Source: JALZKA01 sp963725035 (GTDB lineage Bacteria; Actinomycetota; Thermoleophilia; Solirubrobacterales; 70-9). From it: a stretch of DNA of 64,000 nt. The stretch is taken from positions 124,001 to 188,000 of the forward strand of contig CAVRWX010000010.1 in assembly GCA_963725035.1 (NCBI GenBank), in the 5' to 3' direction. Positions 53,945 through 62,423 of the stretch are shown one piece after another. Position numbers and translations under genes: made by a program. Each line of letters opens with the position of its first letter. Positions within the stretch are counted from its first letter, which is position 1. Under the pieces are notes generated by a model. It made no database searches. It was not told the origin of the DNA and worked only from the letters and a program-made list of their open reading frames with translations.

Positions 53945-53959
53945 AAGCGCCTAACTCAC

Positions 53960-54007
53960 CGAAAGTAGGAATTTCCACGATATGTGTGGGAATTCCACCT
54001 CTCGGCG
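53960..54007. repeat. Two-tier palindromic repeat, copy B
   Basis: Same layout as 3720-3767: outer block CCGAAAG and CTCTCGG, inner arms GGAATTTCCAC and GTGGGAATTCC with one wobble pair, and the identical loop GATATGT. It lies between the convergent endopeptidase and aldehyde dehydrogenase genes, where it could end transcription in both directions. Confidence 0.85.
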
Positions 54008-54053
54008 CACCGCGAACCCTTGACGCACGAGGTAGGCGCTTTGGAAGAGAGCC

Positions 54054-55625
54054 CTAGCGGCCCTTGCGCACCGTCTTCAAGCCGACCTTCGCGAGCGGCA
54101 CGATGCTCTGGCGGAGCGCCTTCAAGCGCTCCCCGGGCTTCGATCCGTAGAGGAGCCTCGTCGACGCCTTCAGCGCCTCGCCGAGCGACTCGTCGTACGG
54201 CTGCCACCAGAAATCGCGGGTGAGCCCGGGCTCCCAGGCGACGTGCTTGATGTTCACGCACTCGTAGAAGCCGAACTTCGAGTGCGAGCGGCCCAGGCCC
54301 GAGTCCTTGACCCCGCCCCACGAGGTCTGGAGCGCGCCATGGGAGTAGGAGTGGTCGTTGATCCAGACCATTCCGGACTCGATCCGCCGCGCCATGCGCT
54401 CGCCCTTCTGGCGGTCCTTTGTCCAGATCGACGCGCCCAGGCCGAAGTTCGAGTCGTTCGCACGCTCGAGCGCCTCCTCTTCGGAGCCGACGACCACGAT
54501 CGGCGCGACCGGGCCGAAGATCTCCTCGCGCATGACACGCATCTCGTCCTCGACCCCGGCCAGGACGGTCGGGGCGATGAAGCGGCCGTCCATGCCGTCG
54601 AGTTCCGCGGGCCCGCCGCAGAGCCGGTCGGCGCCGGACTTGATCGCGTCGTCGACCAAGCCCGTGACCAGGTCCGCTTGGTCGGCGGAGACCATCGGGC
54701 CGATCTCGGTCGTCCACTCGAGCGGGTCGCCGACGGTGAGGCGCTCCGTCTCGGCGACCACGCCTTCGAGGAACCGGTCCGCGACCGAGTCCACCACGTA
54801 GGTGCGCTCGATCCCCGAGCAGGTCTGGCCCGCGTTCGCAAACGCTCCCCAGACGCAACCGGACACGGCGTTCTCCAGGTCGGCGTCGGCGCAGACGATC
54901 TGCGGGTCCTTGCCGCCGAGCTCGAGTACCGAGCCCTTCATCTGGCTCGCACAGATCTCGCCCACCTTGCGCCCAACCTCGACCGAGCCGGTGAAGAACA
55001 CCTTGCCGACGCCCCGCGACTCGCAGATGGCCTGACCGATCTGGCCGCCGCCGTGGACGGTGCGCACGAGGCCCTCCGGCACGCCGCCACGCTCGAACGC
55101 GGCCTGGATCCGGTCTCCGAGGAGCGGGGTGAGGCTCGCTGGCTTGAGGATCACGCCGTTCCCCGACATGAGCGCGATCGCGACCTCGCCGAACGGGATC
55201 GACCACGGGTAGTTCCAGGGAGCGATGACGCCGACGACGCCGATCGGCTCGTAGCTGAAGAAGCTCCGTTTGGTCTTGAAGAAGATCTGGGGATACGAGA
55301 TCGGCTCGTCTCGCAGGATCTTGGGGCCCTCGTCCGCGCACCAGTGGAGGGCGTCGATGGTCGGGATGAGCTCCATCACGTAGCTCTCGGCCATCGGCTT
55401 TCCCTGCTCGGTCGAGATCAGCCGCGCGACCCCCTCGAGGTCGTCGACCAGCTCGTCCGCGACCCGGCGCAGATAGCGGCCGCGGTCCTCTGGGGTGAGC
55501 TGCGCCCAGAACGGCTGGATCTCGGCGATGTCGGCGACGATGCCGTCGACGTCCTTTGGCTGGATCGTCTCGACCGTGCCGACGAGATCTCCCGTTGCCG
55601 GGTTGAAGGATTCGAGCTGTCCCAT
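54054..55625 (-). CDS. NAD(P)-dependent aldehyde dehydrogenase
   Basis: A 523-residue ALDH oxidising an unknown aldehyde to the acid. Catalytic Cys269 is in NAGQTCSG, general-base Glu235 is in LELGGKDP, and the oxyanion Asn138 is in APWNYPW. The coenzyme loop FTGSVEVGRKV is present. The C-terminal extension (about 480-523) is basic. It is of succinate-semialdehyde/benzaldehyde dehydrogenase type. It stands alone, convergent with the endopeptidase gene. Confidence 0.93.
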   Translation of the reverse strand: MGQLESFNPATGDLVGTVETIQPKDVDGIVADIAEIQPFWAQLTPEDRGRYLRRVADELVDDLEGVARLISTEQGKPMAESYVMELIPTIDALHWCADEGPKILRDEPISYPQIFFKTKRSFFSYEPIGVVGVIAPWNYPWSIPFGEVAIALMSGNGVILKPASLTPLLGDRIQAAFERGGVPEGLVRTVHGGGQIGQAICESRGVGKVFFTGSVEVGRKVGEICASQMKGSVLELGGKDPQIVCADADLENAVSGCVWGAFANAGQTCSGIERTYVVDSVADRFLEGVVAETERLTVGDPLEWTTEIGPMVSADQADLVTGLVDDAIKSGADRLCGGPAELDGMDGRFIAPTVLAGVEDEMRVMREEIFGPVAPIVVVGSEEEALERANDSNFGLGASIWTKDRQKGERMARRIESGMVWINDHSYSHGALQTSWGGVKDSGLGRSHSKFGFYECVNIKHVAWEPGLTRDFWWQPYDESLGEALKASTRLLYGSKPGERLKALRQSIVPLAKVGLKTVRKGR

Positions 55626-55711
55626 GGGCGCATGACCCTAGAGGCTTACGACTCGCCAAGTGTCACTTCGAGGTACCGCTGGCGCCTTGACGACTCAGCG
55701 CGAACGACAGC

Positions 55712-55740
55712 GAGGCCGGGGGAATGGGGCCCCCGGCCTC
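55712..55740 (-). terminator. GC-rich terminator-like hairpin
   Basis: Perfect 11-bp arms GAGGCCGGGGG and CCCCCGGCCTC with a 7-base loop, 50 bases downstream of the RTX protein gene stop on the minus strand. No T-run follows, as is usual in very GC-rich genomes. Confidence 0.65.
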
Positions 55741-55789
55741 CCTGCCATCGACGGCCCTGCCTAGGCCGGGCCGACGCTTTGCGCCGCGC

Positions 55790-56389
55790 CTATGGCGTCG
55801 GCGTGGGCGGGTCTGGAGGAACGTCCGCCCGGACGACGATCTCGCAGGACCCGTTCGGGTTCTCCTCGGTCGCGTCCACGATCACGTCGACGAGGTCAAG
55901 GACTGCAGTGTCCCTGTCCGCGCCGCAGTTGATGAGGTCAGCCTCACCGTCGCGGGCGCGGAGCTCGTCGTTCTCGGGACCGCCGACCAGCGTGTCGACG
56001 CCCTCGACGTAGACGTCGCCGTCAGCCGCTGCGGTCAGAAGGTCACGTCCGTGACCTCCCGCCATGACATCGACGCCTTCGTGCGCCTTCAGCGTGTCAT
56101 GGCCGTTGCCGCCGCGGATGCGGTCGTCGCCGGGTCCGCCCTTGACAAAGTCGTTGCCGTTGTCGGCGCCGACCCTGTCGTTGCCTTCGCCGGCTCGGAC
56201 CAGGTCGTTGCCTCCGAGGGCGCGGACCTTGTCGTCGCCGCCAAGGGCGGTGATCGTGTCGTCCCCGCGCGAACCGATGATGCGATCTGCCTCTTCGGTC
56301 CCGCGGATGTCCAGGGCCAGAGCGACGGGTGCGAGCGTCAAGACGCACACTCCTGTCACCAGGCCCAGCCTGGTTGTGGGGGTACTCAT
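55790..56389 (-). CDS. Secreted RTX-type calcium-binding repeat protein (199 aa)
   Basis: A signal peptide (LGLVTGVCVLTLAPVALA) is followed at once by tandem nonapeptide repeats (GSRGDDTITALGGDDKV, GGNDLVRAGEGNDRV, GGPGDDRIRGGNGHDTL). These form a beta-roll of about eight turns. A C-terminal part has two cysteines and a proline-rich end. No catalytic domain is present. It is the second RTX protein of the window, smaller than the one at 45.7 kb. Confidence 0.82.
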   Translation of the reverse strand: MSTPTTRLGLVTGVCVLTLAPVALALDIRGTEEADRIIGSRGDDTITALGGDDKVRALGGNDLVRAGEGNDRVGADNGNDFVKGGPGDDRIRGGNGHDTLKAHEGVDVMAGGHGRDLLTAAADGDVYVEGVDTLVGGPENDELRARDGEADLINCGADRDTAVLDLVDVIVDATEENPNGSCEIVVRADVPPDPPTPTP

Positions 56390-56512
56390 TTCCCTGCCAA
56401 CCTCCCTGCTGGGTTGGTCGTTTACGCCTTTCGAAACACGGCGACCGAGGACGAGTTGCGGCGAGTGTCTGGCACAGAGCCGGCACCAAGCGTCACTGCC
56501 TGGACCTGGCCC

Positions 56513-57850
56513 TTAGGCGTCGCCGCGCAGCTTTCGCAGCTCTTCGAGGCGCTTTCTCATGCTTTCCTCGAAGCCTCGGTCCGTTGGCTCGTAGAAGCGG
56601 GCGCCTCGGACCTCGGGGGGAAGGAGCGACTCGTCGGAGACTCCGCCCGGCTCGTCGTGCGGGTAGACGTAGCCCTCTCCCCGGCCCAGCTTCTTGGCTC
56701 CCGGATAGTGGGAGTCGCGCAGGGCGTCGGGCGGCAGCTTCGCGCCGTGCTCGCGGACGTGTCGCATCGCAGACGAGATCGCCGTGGTCGAGGCGTTCGA
56801 CTTGGGAGCGAGCGCCAGATAGGCCGCGGCCTGCGCCAGGTTGAGAGCGCACTCGGGCAGCCCCACCCGGTCAACCGCGGCGCCGGCGGCGGTGGCGACC
56901 GCAAGGGCTCGGGGGTCGGCGTTGCCGATGTCCTCGGAGGCGAAGATGACCATGCGCCGCGCGATGAAGCGCGGGTCTTCCCCGCCCTCCAGCATTACCG
57001 CGAGGTAGTAGATGGACGCATCCACGTCGGAGCCGCGCGTCGCCTTGATCCAGGCCGAGATGTAGTCGTAGTGCCTGTCGCCCTGGCGGTCGTACCCGAT
57101 CGCCTTCCGCTGGAGCGCGTCCTCGGCCGTCGCGAGGTCGATCGTTCCACCGTGAGCGCGAGCCGCCTCGACGGCGCGCTCGAGCGCACCCAGCGCTGCG
57201 CGCGCATCGCCGCCGGAGCGGTGCGCGAGCAACTCGAGAGCCTCGCCGGCGATCTCAGGGGGTTCCGCGATGCCGCGCTCTGGATCCGAGAGCGCTCGGT
57301 GCAGGAGCGCCTCGACGTCGCCGGCGCCCAGCTCTCGGAGCTCGTAGATCTGGCAGCGCGAGAGGAGCGCCGAGTTCACCTCGAAGTACGGGTTCTCCGT
57401 GGTGGCGCCGATCAGGGTCACGAGCCCCTCCTCGACGGCCGGCAGGAGCGCGTCCTGCTGGGCCTTGTTGAAGCGGTGGATCTCGTCGAGGAACAGGACG
57501 GTGCGCCGGCCGGAGGGGCGCCGCTCGCGCGCCCGCTCGATCACGGCCGTGACCTGAGCCTTGCCCGCGTTCACGGCCGACTCCTCCTCGAACGCGGCGT
57601 CGGAGGCCTGGGCGATGATCCGCGCGAGCGTGGTCTTGCCCGTACCGGGCGGGCCATAGAGGATCGCCGAGTGAGGCTCGCGAGTCTCGACCGCGGTGCG
57701 AAGCGCCGAGCCATCGGCAAGAAGATGGCCCTGCCCCACCAGCTCTTCCAGCGTCTGTGGGCGCATCCGGACTGCGAGAGGCGCATCGGCCGCCGAGACG
57801 CCGCGCGTTGTCGCCCTTTCCTCCGGCTCGTCGAAGAGGCGACTCTCCAT
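56513..57850 (-). CDS. rarA: Replication-associated recombination protein A (RarA/MgsA)
   Basis: A 445-residue clamp-loader-like AAA+ ATPase acting at stalled forks. Walker A is GPPGTGKT (66-73), Walker B LFLDEIH (119-125), sensor 1 IGATTENPYFEVN, and the C-terminal domain has the conserved YDRQGDRHYDYISAWIKA and RGSDVDASIYYLAVMLEGGEDP segments. It is divergent from the M20 peptidase gene with a 43-base gap. Confidence 0.95.
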   Translation of the reverse strand: MESRLFDEPEERATTRGVSAADAPLAVRMRPQTLEELVGQGHLLADGSALRTAVETREPHSAILYGPPGTGKTTLARIIAQASDAAFEEESAVNAGKAQVTAVIERARERRPSGRRTVLFLDEIHRFNKAQQDALLPAVEEGLVTLIGATTENPYFEVNSALLSRCQIYELRELGAGDVEALLHRALSDPERGIAEPPEIAGEALELLAHRSGGDARAALGALERAVEAARAHGGTIDLATAEDALQRKAIGYDRQGDRHYDYISAWIKATRGSDVDASIYYLAVMLEGGEDPRFIARRMVIFASEDIGNADPRALAVATAAGAAVDRVGLPECALNLAQAAAYLALAPKSNASTTAISSAMRHVREHGAKLPPDALRDSHYPGAKKLGRGEGYVYPHDEPGGVSDESLLPPEVRGARFYEPTDRGFEESMRKRLEELRKLRGDA

Positions 57851-57893
57851 TGCCGGAGTATGCCCCGGCGCAGCCTCACTCTAGCCTGGATTG

Positions 57894-59240
57894 ATGGAAT
57901 TGACCGGAACGGCGCCGACTGAGACGCTTGGAAGCGAGGCCGTCCAGCTGCTCTCCGAGCTCCTTCGCTTCAACACCGTCAACCCGCCCGGGAACGAGCG
58001 GCCCGCCCAGGAGCACGTCGCCAAGATCCTGCGTGACGCGGGCTTCGAGGTCGAGTTGCTCGAGCGTGAGCCCGACCGCACCAACGTCATCGCCCGGCTC
58101 AAGGGCGAGGCCGAGGGCCCGATCCTGGCCTACATCAGCCACATGGACACCGTGCCCGCCGATCCGGACGAGTGGAGCTTCAGCCCGTGGTCGGGGGACG
58201 TCGTCGACGGCTTCGTCCAGGGGCGGGGCGGGCAGGACATGAAGGACCAGGTCGCAACCGAGGTGGCCGCGGCGGCGCACCTGGCGCGCTCGGGCTGGCG
58301 GCCCGCGCGTGGCGAGCTCAAGGTGATCGTGGCGGCCGACGAGGAGCTCGGCGCCAACATGGGCGCCAAGTGGCTCTGCGAGGAGCACCCCGAGAAGGTG
58401 CGTGCCGATTTCGTGGTGAACGAGGGCGGCGGCGCCCTCTTCGAGGTCGACGGCAAGCGCTTCTACCCCGTCTCGCTTGGGGAGAAGGGTGTCTTCCGCT
58501 TCAAGCTCAAGGCTCGTGGCCGCGCGGGCCACGGCTCCGTCCCCAGCCTCGGCGACAACGCGCTCCTCCGCCTTGCGCCGGCGATCTCTCGTTTGGTCGA
58601 GCAGCCCCCGCTTCAGGCGACCGCGGCCGGCCTCGAGTTCCTCCAAGCGACGATCGGCCGCACGGTGGACACGGCCAATCCGGGCGACCTTGTCGCCGCG
58701 CTCGCCGAGCTCAGGCGGCTCGCACCCGAGGCCGCCGCCTATATGGCTGAGCCGATGCTCCGCGTGACACTCGTGCCCACTCAGATCCAGGCCGCGCCAG
58801 CCGACAACATAATCCCGGGAAGTGCCGAGGTCGTCGTCGATTGCCGCGTCCCGCCCGGCCTGGGCGAAGAGCACGTCCGCGAGCAGATCGCGACCGTCCT
58901 GGGCACCCAGGACCCTTCCCTCGAGATCGAGTTCGATGACAAGACGATCGGCAACGAGTCGCCATACGAGACGGATCTCGCCGACGCGATACGGGAATGG
59001 CTCGCGGAGGTTGACCCCGAGGCCACCCTCGTCCCTGACGTCATGCCGGGCTTCTCGGATTCGCACTGGTGGCGCAAGGCCTTCGACTCCACCGTCGTGT
59101 ACGGATTTCACCCCCAGCGCGAGCTCGACATGCTGACGGCGGCGCCTCTCGTCCACGGCGCCGATGAGGGCGCGGCGGTCGCCGACGTCGAGCTTGCGGC
59201 AGACTTCTACGCATGGCTGGCAAGGAGGCTGCTGGGATGA
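57894..59240 (+). CDS. M20-family metallopeptidase (ArgE/DapE/carboxypeptidase-like)
   Basis: A 448-residue di-zinc hydrolase. Metal ligands are His83 and Asp85 (ISHMDTVP), Asp115 (GGQDMKDQ), a Glu pair in ADEELG and a late His. The dimerisation (lid) domain spans about 190-330. An ATG at 57894 is preferred over an adjacent TTG. The substrate could be an N-acyl amino acid or peptide. It overlaps the DUF1385 gene by 4 bases (ATGA) and so heads a four- or five-gene run. Confidence 0.9.
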   Translation: MELTGTAPTETLGSEAVQLLSELLRFNTVNPPGNERPAQEHVAKILRDAGFEVELLEREPDRTNVIARLKGEAEGPILAYISHMDTVPADPDEWSFSPWSGDVVDGFVQGRGGQDMKDQVATEVAAAAHLARSGWRPARGELKVIVAADEELGANMGAKWLCEEHPEKVRADFVVNEGGGALFEVDGKRFYPVSLGEKGVFRFKLKARGRAGHGSVPSLGDNALLRLAPAISRLVEQPPLQATAAGLEFLQATIGRTVDTANPGDLVAALAELRRLAPEAAAYMAEPMLRVTLVPTQIQAAPADNIIPGSAEVVVDCRVPPGLGEEHVREQIATVLGTQDPSLEIEFDDKTIGNESPYETDLADAIREWLAEVDPEATLVPDVMPGFSDSHWWRKAFDSTVVYGFHPQRELDMLTAAPLVHGADEGAAVADVELAADFYAWLARRLLG

Positions 59241-60151
59241 GCGGCCCCGAAGAGGGGTCAGACCCCTCGCGGACGAAAGACGACGGGCCCGAGGAGGCTC
59301 AGGGGTCAGACCCCAAGGAGCAGCTTCGCCTAGGCGGAATGGCCTTGCGGAACGGGCTCTTGGTGCACGGGCCAACGCACTGGGCGATCGCCGTTCGCAA
59401 CAAGGCCGGCGAGATCGAGGTCGCATCCGGAGCCAAGCCCTCGTTCGCTCGCGGGCGCCTGGCAACGACGCCCATGGTGCGAGGCCCGCTGCGACTGGCC
59501 GAGGCTCTCGCGGTCGTCCCCATTGCCCGCACGCGCCTGCGCTCGGCCCGGCTGCCATTCGAAGACCCCAGGGTGATCGTCGCGGCGGCGATGGCCAGCG
59601 CGGCGTCGGCAGCGGCCCGCAAGTTCGCGCGCGGCAACGCCTCGCGCGAGGCGATGATCGCGCTGCTCGGCCTGATCCCCGCCCTCGCTGCGCTCCGGGA
59701 CCCGGACCTCGCCGCCTACCACGGCGCCGAGCACAAGGCGATCGGCGCTTATGAGTCCGGAGGGGCGGCTGCGGACGAGCCGAAGGAGCATGAGCGCTGC
59801 GGCTCGAACCTGATCGGGCCCATGCTCGCCTTCAGCGTCGCGGGCCAGGTCCTGGTCGAGGGCACGCTCGAGCGCCCGAACGCGATTGCGCGGGGCGCCG
59901 CATCCCTGGCTGCAACCGGCGCTGCAGTCGAGGTGTTCGCATTTTCCGAGCGCAACCCCGACGCGGCGCTCTCGCGGGCCGTGCACGGCGCGGGATACGA
60001 GATCCAGCGCCTGATTTCGACCCGCGAGCCGACCACCCACCAGCTCGATGTTGGCGAGGCAGCCGTGCGTGAGCTACTAAGAGTCGAGCCCCCGGCTGCC
60101 GATAGTTCAGAGGAGGGATCCGCAGGGGTCGCTCCACCGCTTCCGACATGA
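59237..60151 (+). CDS. DUF1385 membrane protein with repeat-derived N-terminus
   Basis: A 304-residue protein. The family core begins at GGMALRNGLLVHGP (about 33) and includes YHGAEHKAIGAYE, a likely metal-binding His-Glu-His motif, and hydrophobic segments (about 130-150 and 200-215). The first 30 residues are a polar extension containing two GSDP motifs encoded by two copies of GGGGTCAGACCCC. DUF1385 proteins are of unknown function. It overlaps M20 and ftsH by 4 bases each. Confidence 0.82.
   Translation: MSGPEEGSDPSRTKDDGPEEAQGSDPKEQLRLGGMALRNGLLVHGPTHWAIAVRNKAGEIEVASGAKPSFARGRLATTPMVRGPLRLAEALAVVPIARTRLRSARLPFEDPRVIVAAAMASAASAAARKFARGNASREAMIALLGLIPALAALRDPDLAAYHGAEHKAIGAYESGGAAADEPKEHERCGSNLIGPMLAFSVAGQVLVEGTLERPNAIARGAASLAATGAAVEVFAFSERNPDAALSRAVHGAGYEIQRLISTREPTTHQLDVGEAAVRELLRVEPPAADSSEEGSAGVAPPLPT
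59254..59266. repeat. GGGGTCAGACCCC element, copy 1
   Basis: A 13-base near-palindrome inside the DUF1385 coding region, read in frame as Gly-Ser-Asp-Pro. The identical word follows 48 bases later. A related word occurs in the 25.4-kb intergenic region. Confidence 0.7.
59302..59314. repeat. GGGGTCAGACCCC element, copy 2
   Basis: Identical to 59254-59266 and in the same reading phase (spacing 48 bases, 16 codons), again giving Gly-Ser-Asp-Pro. Two identical insertions in frame suggest a mobile short palindrome tolerated in a disordered protein region. Confidence 0.7.
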
Positions 60152-61713
60152 GCCTTTCGCAGATTCCAATCGCCATCAGTTATGACGACGTAGAGCGCTA
60201 CGTCTATCCGATCCTGCCGATCCTGATCCTCGGCGTCATTTGCTACTTCATGTGGCGCACGCTGAAGCTGATGCCGAAGACGAAGCCGCAGGAGATCAGC
60301 TCCAAGTCGAAGCAGACCGTGACCTTCGACGACGTGGCCGGCGTCGATGAGACCAAGGATGAGCTTCGCGAGATCGTCGAGTTCCTCTCCGACCCGAAGC
60401 GGTTCAAGCGCCTAGGCGCAAAGGTGCCGAAGGGAATTCTTCTTCACGGCCCGCCGGGCACCGGCAAGACGCTCCTGGCGAAGGCCGTCGCGCACGAGTC
60501 CGGTGCGACGTTCCTCTCCCAGTCGGCCTCCTCGTTCATCGAGATGTTCGCCGGCCTCGGCGCCGCCCGCATCCGTCGCCTCTTCAAGGAGGCGCGCGAG
60601 GCCGCTCCGGCGATCGTCTTCATTGACGAGCTGGACGCGGTCGGCGGCGAGCGCGGTTCGGATGTCTCCGGCGAGCGCGATCAGACCCTCAACCAGCTCC
60701 TGGTGGAGATGGACGGCTTCAACTCGCAGGACAACGTGGTCGTGATGGCGGCGTCGAACCTCCTGGAAAAGCTCGACAAGGCGCTCCTTCGCCCCGGCCG
60801 CTTCGACCGCCAGGTCTTCGTCCCGCCGCCTGACCGCAAGGGCCGCTTCGAGATCCTCAAGGTCCACACGCTTACGAAGCCACTCGGCCAGGACGTGGAT
60901 CTCGAGCGCGTCGCGCGTCACGGCTCGGGGCTCACCGGCGCCGACCTCGCCAACCTCGCGAACGAGGCCGCAATCCTCGCCGGCCGCGAGAGGCGTGAGT
61001 TCATCGTCCAGGCCGACTTCGACAACGCGCTGGAGCGCGTCGTCGCCGGCCTCGAGTCGCGGAAGATCATCACGGACCACGAGAAGAAGGTCATCGCCTG
61101 GCATGAGGCGGGCCACGCCATCGCCTCGGAGCTTCTCCCCTCGGTCGACAAGGTCCAGAAGGTCTCGATCGTTCCGCGAGGCAAGGCGCTCGGCTACACG
61201 CTCAACCTGCCGCAGGAGGATCGCTACCTCAAGACCCGCCAGGAGCTGATCGATTACATGAAGGTGCTCCTCGCCGGCCGAGTCGCCGAGCAGATCACCT
61301 TCGGCCGGATCACGACGGGCGCGTCCGACGACCTCAAACGCGTCACCGCGATCGCCCGCTCGATGGTGGACGACTACGCGATGGGCACCCACATCCGCTC
61401 GCACCAGGTGCCGAGCCAGGACTTCAGGACCTCCGAGGCGCTCCGCCAGATCCGCGACGAGGAGGTCCAAGCCATCGCCGAGGAGGCGTACCGCGGCGCC
61501 CATCAGCTCCTCTCCGACCACCGCGACCTGCTCGACCTGGTCGCCGAGCAGCTTCTCGCGAACGAGGTCATCGAGCACGACGAGATCAAGGAGATCATGG
61601 AGGCCCACCGCGAGCGCACGAGCGATGCCGAGGCCGAGCCGGACGAGACCTCTCACCCTGCCGAGGTCTATGCGAGCGAGGACGGCGAGCCGTCCCGCGA
61701 GGACGCCTCTTAG
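60148..61713 (+). CDS. FtsH-like ATP-dependent metalloprotease with a single membrane helix
   Basis: A 521-residue AAA+ protease. One membrane segment (about 21-37) replaces the usual two helices with an extracytoplasmic domain. Walker A is GPPGTGKT (101-108), pore loop MFAGLGAARIRRLF, Walker B IVFIDELDAVGGERG, SRH with RPGRFDRQVF, and the zinc site HEAGH (319-323). The C-terminal 40 residues are acidic. It is shorter than canonical FtsH (610-650). It probably degrades membrane or cytosolic proteins from the cytoplasmic side. Its start overlaps DUF1385 by 4 bases. Confidence 0.9.
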   Translation: MSLSQIPIAISYDDVERYVYPILPILILGVICYFMWRTLKLMPKTKPQEISSKSKQTVTFDDVAGVDETKDELREIVEFLSDPKRFKRLGAKVPKGILLHGPPGTGKTLLAKAVAHESGATFLSQSASSFIEMFAGLGAARIRRLFKEAREAAPAIVFIDELDAVGGERGSDVSGERDQTLNQLLVEMDGFNSQDNVVVMAASNLLEKLDKALLRPGRFDRQVFVPPPDRKGRFEILKVHTLTKPLGQDVDLERVARHGSGLTGADLANLANEAAILAGRERREFIVQADFDNALERVVAGLESRKIITDHEKKVIAWHEAGHAIASELLPSVDKVQKVSIVPRGKALGYTLNLPQEDRYLKTRQELIDYMKVLLAGRVAEQITFGRITTGASDDLKRVTAIARSMVDDYAMGTHIRSHQVPSQDFRTSEALRQIRDEEVQAIAEEAYRGAHQLLSDHRDLLDLVAEQLLANEVIEHDEIKEIMEAHRERTSDAEAEPDETSHPAEVYASEDGEPSREDAS

Positions 61714-61734
61714 GCCCAAATACACTCGGGCCGG

Positions 61735-62145
61735 ATGTTCGGCCTGATCGATCACATCGGCGTTGCGACCGACGACCTCGAGGCGTCGCTGGCGCTCTAT
61801 GAGGGCCCAATGGCGATGTCGCTCTCTCACCGCGAGACGGTCGAGGAGCAGGGCGTCGAAGCCGTTCTTCTCGACGTCGGCGACTGCCATGTCGAGCTCC
61901 TCAGCCCGCTCGGGCCGGACACCCCGGTCGGCAAGTTCCTCGAGCGCAAGGGCCCCGGTCTCCACCATGTCGCCTACCGCGTCGACGACATCTCGGCCGC
62001 GCTTGCCCAGCTGGCGGACGCAGGCATCGAGTTGATCGACTCCGAGCCGCGCACCGGCATCCGCCAGAGCCAGGTCGCCTTCCTTCACCCCCGCTCGACG
62101 GGCGGCGTACTAACTGAAATCGTCCAACCCGCGAAGGGACACTGA
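61735..62145 (+). CDS. mce: Methylmalonyl-CoA epimerase (VOC family)
   Basis: A 136-residue VOC-fold protein with metal ligands in IDHIGVATDDLEASLALY (His7), the LLDVGDCHVELL strand, GLHHVAYRVDDI (His pair) and VLTEIVQP (Glu). Length and motif order match methylmalonyl-CoA epimerase, which interconverts the 2R and 2S epimers in propionyl-CoA or succinyl-CoA flux. It follows ftsH by 21 bases. Other glyoxalase-type activity cannot be excluded. Confidence 0.88.
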   Translation: MFGLIDHIGVATDDLEASLALYEGPMAMSLSHRETVEEQGVEAVLLDVGDCHVELLSPLGPDTPVGKFLERKGPGLHHVAYRVDDISAALAQLADAGIELIDSEPRTGIRQSQVAFLHPRSTGGVLTEIVQPAKGH

Positions 62146-62146
62146 A

Positions 62147-62368
62147 ATGGCAGAAGAAGAAACGAAGGTCGAGATCGGGTTCGGGATCGGACAGGTCCTG
62201 TCCGTGAAGCTCTCCGAGTCGGAGCTCTCGGAGCTCCGCAAGTCCGTCGAGAACGGCAAGGGCTGGCACGACCTGAAGACCCCGGAGGGCAGCGTCGCCC
62301 TGAACCTGGCGACCGTCGTCTTCATCCGCGTCGCCGACCCGGCGCGCGGAATCGGCTTTAGCGGCTAG
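62147..62368 (+). CDS. DUF3107-like small protein (73 aa)
   Basis: A 73-residue acidic protein starting 1 base after the epimerase stop. The strand KVEIGFGIGQVLSVKLSES, the GKGWHDLKTPEGSVALNLATVVFIRV segment and the ending ARGIGF resemble actinobacterial DUF3107 proteins (typically about 75 residues with a final RVGFG). The function is unknown. The assignment is by resemblance from memory. Confidence 0.55.
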   Translation: MAEEETKVEIGFGIGQVLSVKLSESELSELRKSVENGKGWHDLKTPEGSVALNLATVVFIRVADPARGIGFSG

Positions 62369-62374
62369 CCGCCT

Positions 62375-62399
62375 GGTGCCTGGCACGGTGCCTGGCACC
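62375..62399. repeat. Tandem GGTGCCTGGCAC(C) palindromes, copies 2 and 3
   Basis: Two head-to-tail copies of the palindromic word found at 40833-40845, followed by a decayed third (GGTTGCCTGGCGCC near 62410). They fill the 55-base gap between convergent genes and may work as a terminator or belong to a dispersed repeat. Confidence 0.7.
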
Positions 62400-62423
62400 T
62401 CGCGAAGCGGGGTTGCCTGGCGC

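Noticed and set aside
60412..62088. A 558-codon frame antisense to the FtsH-like gene
   Set aside because: It mirrors a complete AAA protease; there are no motifs of its own.
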